From assembly GCA_965660875.1 (NCBI GenBank), contig CBFIBQ010000001.1, positions 124,001 through 188,000 on the forward strand: DNA of 64,000 bases, written 5' to 3'. This document shows, piece by piece, positions 19,401 through 28,192 of the stretch; the stretch's first letter is position 1; every line of letters starts with the position of its first letter. A model generated the notes under the pieces. The model did not search any database. It saw only the letters and a program-made list of their open reading frames with translations, and was not told the origin of the DNA. The translations under genes were made by a program, and so were the position numbers. The stretch is from UBA6770 sp965660875 (GTDB lineage Bacteria; Bacteroidota; Bacteroidia; Flavobacteriales_G; Salibacteraceae).

Positions 19401-21155
19401 ATGGGCGCTTTTCTCTCGAAAATACTACTTGTCTGCATGGTGTCCGCTTCTTACCTCTCTGCACAAGAAGTTCCAAACAGTTTTGATCCAGTGGTATTGG
19501 ACTCAGCATTAAGCCAAGCTAAAAATGACTCAACCCGTTTCAGTATACAATTGCGCTTAGCGGATGCTTTTCGAAACAGTGCGCCTGAAAAATCTCGAAA
19601 ATATTTAGAGGAAATTAGGACTAACCAGGTAAAGGGTTATGAGTCTTTTCAGGCAAAAGCTTATGTCATGTTAACTGATGTTTCTTTAGCGAGAAACAAG
19701 TTAGACTCATTGGACTTTTTCAGTTCCAGAGGACTTGAAAAAGCACAGCAAACAATTGATACTGCACTAATACTGAAAGCTATTTCACATCGAGCAGTAG
19801 CCCTTATGGCCCTTAACAAATTGCCAGAGGGAAGTGAACTCTTGCTTCATTCTATTTCACTAGCGCGGCAATTTAAGGATACAACAAGGCTGCTGAGCAG
19901 CCTTATGGTTTTAGCAAACATGAAAGGTGTGTTGGGTCAGCATAGCGACGTTATAACGCTCGTCGAAGAAAATGAAGAATTATGGTCCAAGGCGAGCCCA
20001 AGAAGACAAGCCTTTTTTCACTTTTTTAAAGGTCGAGCATTAACCGAAATAGGAAAGCACGAACAAGCTCTACAGCAATATCATATGGCCTACCCGGAGT
20101 TTAAAGAACTCAAAGTGCCAATCAATTACGTTCGGCTATTAACCTGTTACACTGAAAGTTATCTGCAATTGGGTAAAACCGACTCTGCAATAATGATGAA
20201 CGCTGAGTCATTACTTGCTTTAAAAAACTCTGCCAACACCAAAAGCCTAGCAGAAGCATTTATAAGTCGAGCGAGTATTTATAGAACAATAGGAAACCTG
20301 GACAGTGCAGCCTATTACGGTCATCAAGCGGTTAACTTGCTAGATGATACTGAATCTACACGCATCTATTTACTAGCATTGAAGTTGCTTTCCGAAATCG
20401 AGTCTGACCGTGAAAATTGGAAAGAGTCTAAGTTGTTAACCGATAAGTATTTGGTTATCAGAGATAGCTTGTTGGAGATGGAGCGTCGCGCAAGTGTGGA
20501 TAGCTTAATTCTATTGCATGAGGTAGCTGAAACAGAAGCCGCACTCAAAACAGCCGAACAAAAAAACTTAATTCAAAAATTAAAATGGCAACGCACTTTG
20601 CTTTTTATATCAGGGTTATCCTTCGTGGTCTTAACCTTTCTAGGATTTTTTATTTACCGAAAACGTAAGCAACTAAACCTTCTTGCTCAAGAGCGCAATC
20701 AAAAAGAAGAGGAATTATCTCAAGCTCGTCAGGAATTAAAGCTCAAGTTGCAAGAAGTGAGCAACCAAGAAGGTAATATTGTCCAGTTAGAAGATCAATT
20801 GAAGGTTCTAAGAACACAAAAAGTTTCAACGGAAGAAAAACTAAAGAGCGCCGATATATTCAATATTCTTAAACGCAATATCAAGGAAGAGTCGGACTGG
20901 AGTTTATTTGAGGAATATTATAGCACGGCCAACCCTAGTTTTTTAGCATCACTTCAGAAAAAACATCCGCAATTAACGGCTCATGATATGCGCCTTGTTT
21001 CCCTAATTCGCCTGAACTTAAATTCCAACGAAATAGCTGTTCTTTTCAATATCGCACCAGATTCCGTAAGAAAATCTCGTTATCGATTGGCCAAAAAATT
21101 AGACTTAGAAGGCGAAAAAGATCTTTATTCGTATTTATACACTGCTATTAAATAA
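19401..21155 (+). CDS. TPR-containing membrane-anchored LuxR-like regulator
   Basis: 584 aa. Signal peptide (MGAFLSKILLVCMVSASYLSAQ), then about 350 residues of TPR-like helical repeats (SLARNKLDSLDFFSSRGLEKA, KLPEGSELLLHSISLARQ, GKTDSAIMMNAESLLAL, GNLDSAAYYGHQAVNLL), a transmembrane helix (TLLFISGLSFVVLTFLGFFIY), a coiled coil (ERNQKEEELSQARQELKLKLQEVSNQEG) and a C-terminal winged/LuxR-like HTH (LTAHDMRLVSLIRLNLNSNEIAVLFNIAPDSVRKSRYRLAKKL). This architecture, with a periplasmic sensor and cytoplasmic DNA-binding domain, is common in Bacteroidota and often lies near secreted proteins. Its neighbour downstream is a T9SS-exported FG-GAP protein, a plausible target. Confidence 0.85.
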   Translation: MGAFLSKILLVCMVSASYLSAQEVPNSFDPVVLDSALSQAKNDSTRFSIQLRLADAFRNSAPEKSRKYLEEIRTNQVKGYESFQAKAYVMLTDVSLARNKLDSLDFFSSRGLEKAQQTIDTALILKAISHRAVALMALNKLPEGSELLLHSISLARQFKDTTRLLSSLMVLANMKGVLGQHSDVITLVEENEELWSKASPRRQAFFHFFKGRALTEIGKHEQALQQYHMAYPEFKELKVPINYVRLLTCYTESYLQLGKTDSAIMMNAESLLALKNSANTKSLAEAFISRASIYRTIGNLDSAAYYGHQAVNLLDDTESTRIYLLALKLLSEIESDRENWKESKLLTDKYLVIRDSLLEMERRASVDSLILLHEVAETEAALKTAEQKNLIQKLKWQRTLLFISGLSFVVLTFLGFFIYRKRKQLNLLAQERNQKEEELSQARQELKLKLQEVSNQEGNIVQLEDQLKVLRTQKVSTEEKLKSADIFNILKRNIKEESDWSLFEEYYSTANPSFLASLQKKHPQLTAHDMRLVSLIRLNLNSNEIAVLFNIAPDSVRKSRYRLAKKLDLEGEKDLYSYLYTAIK

Positions 21156-21179
21156 CTTTTTTACAGTGACTTACAAGGC

Positions 21180-21237
21180 TTGTCCTATGTTTTTCCGATA
21201 TTTAATGACGTTATGCAAAACAGAGTCAAAACATAGG
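21180..21237. promoter_or_regulatory. Spaced inverted repeat upstream of the FG-GAP gene
   Basis: CCTATGTTTT (21184-21193) and its exact reverse complement AAAACATAGG (21228-21237) are separated by 34 bp. The left arm overlaps the octamer TTGTCCTA also found before the TPR regulator. It may be a regulator binding region; not proven. Confidence 0.35.
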
Positions 21238-21323
21238 CCTTACTTTTAACGCTGAAGAGACGAAGCGCTAAATAACTAATTGCTGGTAATAATGAACCCC
21301 TACTTTTAAAAAATAATAAAACT

Positions 21324-23339
21324 ATGAAAAAAACACTACTACTGATTGCTGCGACAATTCTCGCATTTAATGGAATATCCCAAACATGGGATGAAGTAAT
21401 TAAAGCAGTAGCCTCCCACAGAGCTTCTGGCGATTTTTTTGGTTACAGCTTAAGTATCGATGGCAATAGAGCAATTGTTGGCGCATACGGAGATGATGAT
21501 GGTGCTGCAGTTGTCACTGGTGCCGCTTACATCTTTGAACATGATGGGAGCAATTGGGTTCAATCTGCGAAATTAGTCGCCTCAGATAGAAATGGAGCGG
21601 ATCGCTTTGGTTTCAGTGTAGATATTAGCGGTGATAAGATTATCGTTGGTGCGCCAAAGGAAGATGAAGATGCCACAGGAGGGAATAGCCTATATGCTCC
21701 TGGCTCAGCTTACATATTCGAATACAATGGAACCAGTTGGACTCAAACTGCCAAACTGGTCGCCTCCGATAGAGCTGACTTCGATGAATTCGGGTACAGC
21801 GTAAGTATAAGTAACGATAATGCTATTGTTGGCGCTTACTTGGAAGACGAAGACACCAGTGGAGGGAATACCTTCACCAGTGCTGGTTCAGCGTATATTT
21901 TCGAGAAGAATGGCGGCAATTGGACCGAGACGGCTAAGTTAGTCGCTTCCAATAGGAGTACGTATGACGAATTTGGACATAGCGTTAGCATCAGCGGTGA
22001 CCAGGCTATAGTGGGAGCATACCGCGAATCCACTGCGTCGGGTAGCGCTTATTCCCAGGCTGGTGTTGCATATATTTTTAAGAAAGGTACTAATGGCTGG
22101 TCGCAGACGGCAAGGCTAATAGCCTCCGATCATTCTTCTACAGATTTATTTGGCTATAGCGTTTGCATAGAAGGCACCAGAGCTATTGTAGGTGCGAGAC
22201 TAGAAGATCACAATACTATAGGATTTGGTTACAGGTTTAGTGCCGGTTCGGCGTATATTTTTGATTACGATGGTTCTAGTTGGTCTGAAACGGCGAAGTT
22301 GGTTGCTTCTGATAGAGATGTTGATGATGAATTTGGCACAAGTGTCAGCATCAGTGGTGATAGAGCAATAGTTGGTGCTCCTCTTGAAGATGAAGATGTC
22401 TCTGGCGGCAATACTCAAGCTGAAGCCGGCTCTGCCTACATCTTCAAATACGATGGCAGCAGTTGGACGCAAACAGCCAAGTTGGTAGCATCGGATAGGG
22501 AAACTGAAGACGAGTTTGGACGCTGTGTTAGTATTAGTGAAGATCAGGTGATTGTTGGTGCTCCTTTTGAAGATCAAGATGCAACTGGTGGGAATTTTCA
22601 ACATAAAGCTGGCTCAGTCTATGCATTCAACTTTAATTGTCCTACTTCACCACCCAGTGGCGATACGCTGCAGTCCTTTTGCGATGCTGGTTTCGTTTCA
22701 GACTTAGCGTTAACAGGTTCAAATATTAAATGGTACGGCACATCAGACGGTGGCAGCTCTCTTGACGGGTCAACTCCTTTGACCGACGGTACATATTATT
22801 ATGCTTCTCAAGACGGTGGCGCTTGTGAAAGCCAAACAAGATTGGAGGTTAAAGTGAAAATTAATCCACTACCTTCGAATTTGGTGACTTCTTCAGGCGG
22901 GACGCTCACAGCTGACGAAACAGGAGCCACTTATCAGTGGTTGGATTGTGATAATGGCAATTCTGCTGTAGATGGCGCAATCAACCAGTCCTACACTTCG
23001 GATATTAGTGGTCAGTTTGCTGTTGAGGTTTCCAAAGATGGCTGCACCGACACATCGGATTGCTATACCGTTGAAGGAGTTGGAATTATTGAAAATAGTT
23101 TCGGAAACTCACTTCAGGTCTTCCCGAATCCAACGGGAGGTCATTTTTCTGTGAACTTAGGTCAAACCTACAGTGAACTTTCGGTTAGCATTAAGGATAT
23201 AAATGGAAAGGTTGTCTACACGGAGAAGTTTACAAATCGACAAGCGCTAGACCTGGAACTCAACGAACCCGCTGGAATGTACTTTCTGGAAATTAGAACG
23301 GAGGATAAGAATGCCATTATACGGATCGTTAAAGAATAA
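21324..23339 (+). CDS. FG-GAP repeat protein with T9SS type A sorting domain
   Basis: 671 aa, predicted to be exported by Sec and then the type IX system to the surface or medium. Signal peptide MKKTLLLIAATILAFNGISQ. Residues about 25-440 contain seven tandem repeats of about 60 aa, each with the pattern LVASDR...FG.SVSISGD.AIVGA...DEDxxGGN...GSAYIFxYDGSSWTQTA, the FG-GAP beta-propeller blade. A Cys-containing Ig/CHU_C-like stretch follows (SGDTLQSFCDAGFVSDLAL; GGACESQTRLEVK). The last 75 residues are the T9SS CTD (VFPNPTGGHFSVNL ... GMYFLEIRTEDKNAIIRIVKE). Ligand unknown; such propellers bind polysaccharides or proteins. The CTD and 3' flank are nearly identical to those of the next gene. 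Confidence 0.9.
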   Translation: MKKTLLLIAATILAFNGISQTWDEVIKAVASHRASGDFFGYSLSIDGNRAIVGAYGDDDGAAVVTGAAYIFEHDGSNWVQSAKLVASDRNGADRFGFSVDISGDKIIVGAPKEDEDATGGNSLYAPGSAYIFEYNGTSWTQTAKLVASDRADFDEFGYSVSISNDNAIVGAYLEDEDTSGGNTFTSAGSAYIFEKNGGNWTETAKLVASNRSTYDEFGHSVSISGDQAIVGAYRESTASGSAYSQAGVAYIFKKGTNGWSQTARLIASDHSSTDLFGYSVCIEGTRAIVGARLEDHNTIGFGYRFSAGSAYIFDYDGSSWSETAKLVASDRDVDDEFGTSVSISGDRAIVGAPLEDEDVSGGNTQAEAGSAYIFKYDGSSWTQTAKLVASDRETEDEFGRCVSISEDQVIVGAPFEDQDATGGNFQHKAGSVYAFNFNCPTSPPSGDTLQSFCDAGFVSDLALTGSNIKWYGTSDGGSSLDGSTPLTDGTYYYASQDGGACESQTRLEVKVKINPLPSNLVTSSGGTLTADETGATYQWLDCDNGNSAVDGAINQSYTSDISGQFAVEVSKDGCTDTSDCYTVEGVGIIENSFGNSLQVFPNPTGGHFSVNLGQTYSELSVSIKDINGKVVYTEKFTNRQALDLELNEPAGMYFLEIRTEDKNAIIRIVKE

Positions 23340-23425
23340 AACCCATACCCTATTCTTTCTTTTGACAGGCTAATTTTCAAAAACCAACTAGATTAAGCGA
23401 GGATATGTCGATTTCGATAGGCTAA
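23043..23425 (+). repeat. 383-bp repeat, copy 1 (T9SS CTD and 3' flank)
   Basis: Highly similar to 25831-26213 at a constant offset of 2788 bp, with no indel seen by eye. It covers the last ~98 codons of the FG-GAP gene and about 85 bp of non-coding flank, so similarity does not stop at the stop codon. Confidence 0.85.
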
Positions 23426-23631
23426 AAACAAGATGTACAGGGTGAAAAGAGTTTCTATGTATATCTGCCAAAGTCTTTATGTTATTGATATTGTGGTTTT
23501 TATAGACTATGTCCATCCCATTTCCCACCACTTTCTGGTAATAAAGAGTGCAAGAAACGAATGCCACAGTGTACGTTTGCTTTAAATATTGCTAGAAAAA
23601 GTATATCGTTAGATTTAAAAAAGCTCCAAGT

Positions 23632-26127
23632 ATGAAGAATTTCCTTGCTTTTCTGTTGTTATCCATCCCCTTTGCCATTCTAGCTCAAACCACAACTTTT
23701 CAAAGGCAGTACGACGCCAGTAGTCAAACGGTCCGAGCCATTTCCAAAACTAAGGATAGCAACTACATTTCCGTTAGTTACCGAAATGTACTCAATGCGG
23801 TTAAATTAAACCAACAGGGAGACTCTATTTGGACCAGAACATACACTCCACAGAGAACAGGAATGATAGTTTATTCGGTTGATCCGCACTATGACAGTGG
23901 TTTTATCATAGCTGGATTGAAGAGAAATACTTCGACGTCTAATGAGGAAGCAATGATTTTTAAAATTGACAGTGTAGGCAATACGGTGTGGGCAAACACG
24001 ATAAGCCTAAGTCTGTCAGGCAATAGAGTTATCGGTACCTATGTAGGTAAGGATTCAACCATTCTAGTTTGTGGACATTACGGTGCGAGGGGTAGTTATA
24101 AAGGGTTCCTGGCTAAGATATCCCCTTCAGGGTCGTTGCTATGGACTCGCGTGTCTACCTCTGGAAGTAATGTCGAATTTCTGGATGTCGAATCTGACGC
24201 CAATGGCGATATTTTTGTCGTGGGTAAAGATGAGTCTGGGGGAGATATAGTGCTGAAATTCAACAACAGCGGAAGTTTGCTTTGGTCAAAGCGTTCAAAT
24301 CTGGGTCAGCATGCTGAAGGGGCATCTATAGAAATACTGCCATCGGGTAATTTAATTATCGCGGGAACACCTCGGCTGGCTTATTTTGGTATATATGATT
24401 TCTTTATTCACAAAATGGACAATTCCGGGAATTTGATTTTTTCCAAAACCTTTGGTACTTCTGACGCAGATAGATTGTTTGAAATGGCAGTAGACGGGAA
24501 TAAGGTGTATGTCTTTGGATCGGTAAGAGCAAACTCAGAATACAATTCTCTGCTCTCGGTTTTGGATACGTCTGGTACAATGCAATTTTCACGGTCATAT
24601 GGTACATTAATTGAAGACCAATACTGCTATGATGGAATTATCGGTTATGATAAAAACATAATTTTTCCTTTAAAAGAGACGGGGCAAAACGGCCCTTTTT
24701 TGATTAAAACGGATTCCTCAGGTAAGTTAAACTGCTTTAGCGATACTGTTATGCTAAATGACAGCACGCTCACTACTACAGCTTACACAAATGGGATAAC
24801 TATTGCTTCAAATACACCAACCTACTCTAGCTTTACGTGGAGCTCATCATCCCTTACCTACAGAGATTCTGTGTTTTGCTCTGGGGTTGTTTGTGGTTCA
24901 ATCTCAGGGACCGATGTGCAATCCGCTTGTGATAGCCTTACCTGGATTAATGGCATAACCTACACAACTTCAGATTCTACCGCCACCGACACCCTAACCA
25001 CTGCGGAAGGTTGTGATTCAGTCGTTACGCTTAAACTCACTATTCTCAATAGCAACACGGGTTCAGATACCGTCACCAGTTGTGACAGCTATACATGGGC
25101 AACCAATGGCCAAACGTATACCACAAGTGGGTCATACAAGGATACCCTGACCAATGCGGCGGGTTGTGATTCGGTCGTCACTCTGCACCTGACAATAAAC
25201 TCAAGCTCTACCGGAACGGATGTTCAAACCGCCTGTGACCGATTTACTTGGATTGATGGGAACACGTACACAACATCAAACTCAACAGCAACAGATACCC
25301 TGACTAATGCGGCAGGCTGTGATTCTATCGTGACACTTCAACTCACCATTTTAAATAGTAATACAGGCTCTGAAACTATCACCAGCTGTGACAGCTACAC
25401 TTGGGCTACCAGCGGGCAGACCTATTCTGCTACGGGTACTTATATGGAGACATTAACCAAAGGAGCGGGTTGTGATTCTGTGGTTACCCTAAACCTCACG
25501 ATAAATAATAGCTCTACATTCACCGATGTCCAAAGCGCCTGTGATGCCTACACATGGATTGATGGCAACACCTATACTACCTCGAATTCTACCGCAACAC
25601 AAACCTTTACCAATGGCGTGGGTTGCGACTCAGTAGTTACGCTCGATCTGACTATCAACACGGTCAACAATTCGGTATCCCAAAATGGAGCTGAGCTAAC
25701 GTCTGATCAGGCCGGTGGGCAGTACCAATGGGTCAATTGTCCAGACTTCACGAGCATTAGTGGTGCCACAAATGCAACCTACAACGCTTCTTCAAATGGA
25801 GAATATGCGGTAATCGTAACGGGCAATGGATGCACCGACACATCGGATTGCTATACCGTTGAAGGGGTTGGAATTATTGAAAACAGTTTCGGAAACTCAC
25901 TTCAGGTCTTTCCGAATCCATCAAGAGGTCATTTTTCTGTGAACTTGGGTCAACCCTACGATGAACTATCGGTTAGCATTAAAGATTTAAATGGAAAGGT
26001 TGTCTATACCGAGAAGTTTGCTAATCGACAAGTACTAGACCTAGAACTCAACGAACCCAAGGGAGTGTACTTTCTAGAGGTTAGAACGGAGGATAAGAAT
26101 GCCATTATTCGGATTATTAAAGAATAA
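23632..26127 (+). CDS. Secreted repeat protein with T9SS type A sorting domain
   Basis: 831 aa. Signal peptide MKNFLAFLLLSIPFAILAQ. Residues about 20-400 form a beta-propeller-like series (WTRTYTPQRTG, TVWANTISLS, LLWTRVSTSG, LLWSKRSNLG, LIFSKTFGTSD). Residues about 422-680 are five Cys-bearing repeats of about 50 aa that alternate between two types: type A (TDVQSACDxxTWIDGNTYTTSNSTATDTL...GCDSVVTL) and type B (GSDTVTSCDSYTWATNGQTY...GCDSVVTL), in the order A-B-A-B-A. A CHU_C/Ig-like linker (SQNGAELTSDQAGGQYQWVNC) and the T9SS CTD (VFPNPSRGHFSVNL...VYFLEVRTEDKN) end it. Likely surface or released; adhesion is a reasonable guess, not shown. Confidence 0.88.
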   Translation: MKNFLAFLLLSIPFAILAQTTTFQRQYDASSQTVRAISKTKDSNYISVSYRNVLNAVKLNQQGDSIWTRTYTPQRTGMIVYSVDPHYDSGFIIAGLKRNTSTSNEEAMIFKIDSVGNTVWANTISLSLSGNRVIGTYVGKDSTILVCGHYGARGSYKGFLAKISPSGSLLWTRVSTSGSNVEFLDVESDANGDIFVVGKDESGGDIVLKFNNSGSLLWSKRSNLGQHAEGASIEILPSGNLIIAGTPRLAYFGIYDFFIHKMDNSGNLIFSKTFGTSDADRLFEMAVDGNKVYVFGSVRANSEYNSLLSVLDTSGTMQFSRSYGTLIEDQYCYDGIIGYDKNIIFPLKETGQNGPFLIKTDSSGKLNCFSDTVMLNDSTLTTTAYTNGITIASNTPTYSSFTWSSSSLTYRDSVFCSGVVCGSISGTDVQSACDSLTWINGITYTTSDSTATDTLTTAEGCDSVVTLKLTILNSNTGSDTVTSCDSYTWATNGQTYTTSGSYKDTLTNAAGCDSVVTLHLTINSSSTGTDVQTACDRFTWIDGNTYTTSNSTATDTLTNAAGCDSIVTLQLTILNSNTGSETITSCDSYTWATSGQTYSATGTYMETLTKGAGCDSVVTLNLTINNSSTFTDVQSACDAYTWIDGNTYTTSNSTATQTFTNGVGCDSVVTLDLTINTVNNSVSQNGAELTSDQAGGQYQWVNCPDFTSISGATNATYNASSNGEYAVIVTGNGCTDTSDCYTVEGVGIIENSFGNSLQVFPNPSRGHFSVNLGQPYDELSVSIKDLNGKVVYTEKFANRQVLDLELNEPKGVYFLEVRTEDKNAIIRIIKE

Positions 26128-26213
26128 AACCCATACCCTATTCTTTCTATTGATCGGCTAATTTTCAATAGTCAACTAGATTAAGCGAGGATACCTCGAT
26201 TTCGAAAGTCTAA
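25831..26213 (+). repeat. 383-bp repeat, copy 2 (T9SS CTD and 3' flank)
   Basis: Partner of 23043-23425. Its right end runs directly into the YdeI relic at 26208, so the duplicated flank and the relic are joined at a recombination-like junction. Confidence 0.85.
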
Positions 26214-26345
26214 GCAACTCAATCAAAATAGGGATATTATACCGGGTTATTTCTGCTAAAAGAGAAAAATAAGGTTTGAAAGCGTGCTTGAAATACCAGA
26301 AAGCCTAAGTAATAAAATAAGGGAAAACAATTCAGGCAGGTTAAA
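26208..26345 (+). pseudogene. Relic of a YdeI/OmpD-associated gene 3' end
   Basis: GTCTAAGCAACTCAATCAAAA and GGGTTATTTCTGCTAAAAGAGAA here match the 3' part of the intact YdeI-like gene at about 30964-31025, and AACAATTCAGG matches its last codons, but the piece between is degraded and no frame survives. It lies just upstream of a regulator paralogous to the one behind the intact gene, so a YdeI-regulator unit was probably duplicated and this copy decayed. Confidence 0.7.
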
Positions 26346-26395
26346 ATGGACTTCCAATAAGCATTAATTTAGCAGTGGACTTCTAAAAAAATCCA

Positions 26396-28183
26396 TTGAA
26401 AGATAAATCCATTGCCGTACTCCCTTTCGTCAACATGAGTTCTGATGTTGAGAACGAATATTTTAGTGATGGAATAACGGAGGAAATTATCAACGCCCTA
26501 ACGACAATTAAAGGGTTGAAAGTCATTGCGCGCACCTCTGCGTTTGAATATAAAAACAAAAATATAGATGTCCGAACCATCGGTAATCAACTGGGGGTTA
26601 ATACCGTTTTGGAGGGAAGTGTCCGTAAAGCCAACAATAGAATTCGTATAACAGCACAATTAATCAATACTAAAAACGGCGTTCACTACTGGTCAAAGAA
26701 CTTTGATCGAGAGCTGGAAGATATTTTCGACTTACAAGATGAAATCAGTATGCTCCTTGCCGACCAGATACGTGAAAATTTTGGGCATATCGAAATCCCT
26801 TCTTCACTCAACGTTAGCCAAACTCATAATGTCGAGGCCTATGATCTATGGTTGAAAGGGAGTTATTATTTAAAACGTAAAGACTTTGAAGACGTTAAAA
26901 GTGCATTGAAATTCTTCAAAGCTGCAATTAAAGCTGACCCGAACTATGCAGAAGCTTATGCCTTTTTGGGAGAAGCATATATTCACGCTGCGGCCCTCAA
27001 CATACTACCTAATGAAGAAGGGAATGACTTAGCAAGAAATGCCGCTAATAAAGCCATCGAATTAAATGAAGAAAATGCAAAGGCACATATGGTGCTTGCT
27101 TATATTGAGCTGTTCTCGGCTTGGAATTGGGAAGCTGCGCTTGTGGAATACGACAAGGCTATAGAATATGGACAATCTGACCAAAATGAGTTCATAACCT
27201 ATTACTATATATTTATTAAGGAAGATTTTGAACGTGCAATTCAGGTAGCCAAAAGAGAAATTGAAATTGATCCTCTTCATGTTCATACACACTGGCAGCT
27301 GGGTTTGACCTATTATTTTGCTCGACGTTTTGAAGAGTCTAAAGTTGCATTTAATAAGGCCTTGGAAATTGACCCAAATTATGGGGAGGCCCTTCGTTTT
27401 CGGGGGTTAGTCCAGGCGTATTTAGGGAACTATAAGGAAGCATTAATTGACATTAATGGGGCTCTCGAACTTCTAGGAGGTCTAGGTCTTGCTAACTTAG
27501 ATTTATTGGTAGTAAAAATATTAATGGGTAAGAAAGAAGAGGTCTTAACTATCCTACAGAAATCAAAATTCGTTGATTCTTCTGATCCTGCTATTTTATA
27601 CTCTTTGTTAAATATGCCTGATGAAGCCATTTATTGGTTGGAAAAGGCTTACGAAGAACGCTCGGTAACGTTGTCAACAATGAAGAATTATTGGGTCTGG
27701 GATAATCTTCGGGATAATGATCGATTCAAAGAAATTTATGCCCAGATGGATTTTCCTTCTTCTATAAAAAACAAGCATACTCTGGAGCCAATAAACATAA
27801 CTCAAACCACTTTCGTTAATCCCTCGCCATTAAACGACAAAGAGATAGAAAGCTATTTAGGGCGATTAGATCAGCTAATGACCGAAGATCAGGTCTATTT
27901 GGACCCAGCAATGTCTCTTAGGCTTTTGGCAGAAAAGCTGGAAATGCAACCTAATAAACTGTCCTGGTTACTCAATGAAAAAATCGGCAAGAATTTTAAT
28001 GAATACATTAATACTTTCCGATTAGTTACTTTCAAAGAAAAAGCACTAAACCCCAATAACAGCAACCTTACACTGTTAGGTCTTGCCTTTGAAAGTGGCT
28101 TTAATTCCAAAACAGTATTCAATGCTTTTTTTAAAAAGATGGAAGGTGTGACTCCAAAATCATGGGTCAAATCCCATATCTAG
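26396..28183 (+). CDS. TolB-like/TPR/AraC-type transcriptional regulator (paralog 1)
   Basis: 595 aa, cytoplasmic, no signal. Residues 1-130 are the TolB/FlgO-like domain (KSIAVLPFVNMSSDVENEYF, SDGITEEIINAL, LGVNTVLEGSVRKANNRIR). Residues about 145-400 are TPRs (AIKADPNYAEAYAFLGEAY, ALEIDPNYGEALRFRGLVQAY). The C-terminus (about 495-595) is an AraC-type HTH (LRLLAEKLEMQPNKLSWLLNEKIGKNFNEYIN; FESGFNSKTVFNAFFKKMEGVTPKSW). The start is TTG at 26396, matching the TTG of the paralog at 31158 in an aligned context. The MFS gene begins 9 bp downstream, so it is likely co-transcribed and perhaps regulated. Ligand unknown. Confidence 0.9.
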   Translation: MKDKSIAVLPFVNMSSDVENEYFSDGITEEIINALTTIKGLKVIARTSAFEYKNKNIDVRTIGNQLGVNTVLEGSVRKANNRIRITAQLINTKNGVHYWSKNFDRELEDIFDLQDEISMLLADQIRENFGHIEIPSSLNVSQTHNVEAYDLWLKGSYYLKRKDFEDVKSALKFFKAAIKADPNYAEAYAFLGEAYIHAAALNILPNEEGNDLARNAANKAIELNEENAKAHMVLAYIELFSAWNWEAALVEYDKAIEYGQSDQNEFITYYYIFIKEDFERAIQVAKREIEIDPLHVHTHWQLGLTYYFARRFEESKVAFNKALEIDPNYGEALRFRGLVQAYLGNYKEALIDINGALELLGGLGLANLDLLVVKILMGKKEEVLTILQKSKFVDSSDPAILYSLLNMPDEAIYWLEKAYEERSVTLSTMKNYWVWDNLRDNDRFKEIYAQMDFPSSIKNKHTLEPINITQTTFVNPSPLNDKEIESYLGRLDQLMTEDQVYLDPAMSLRLLAEKLEMQPNKLSWLLNEKIGKNFNEYINTFRLVTFKEKALNPNNSNLTLLGLAFESGFNSKTVFNAFFKKMEGVTPKSWVKSHI

Positions 28184-28192
28184 CAGAATAAC

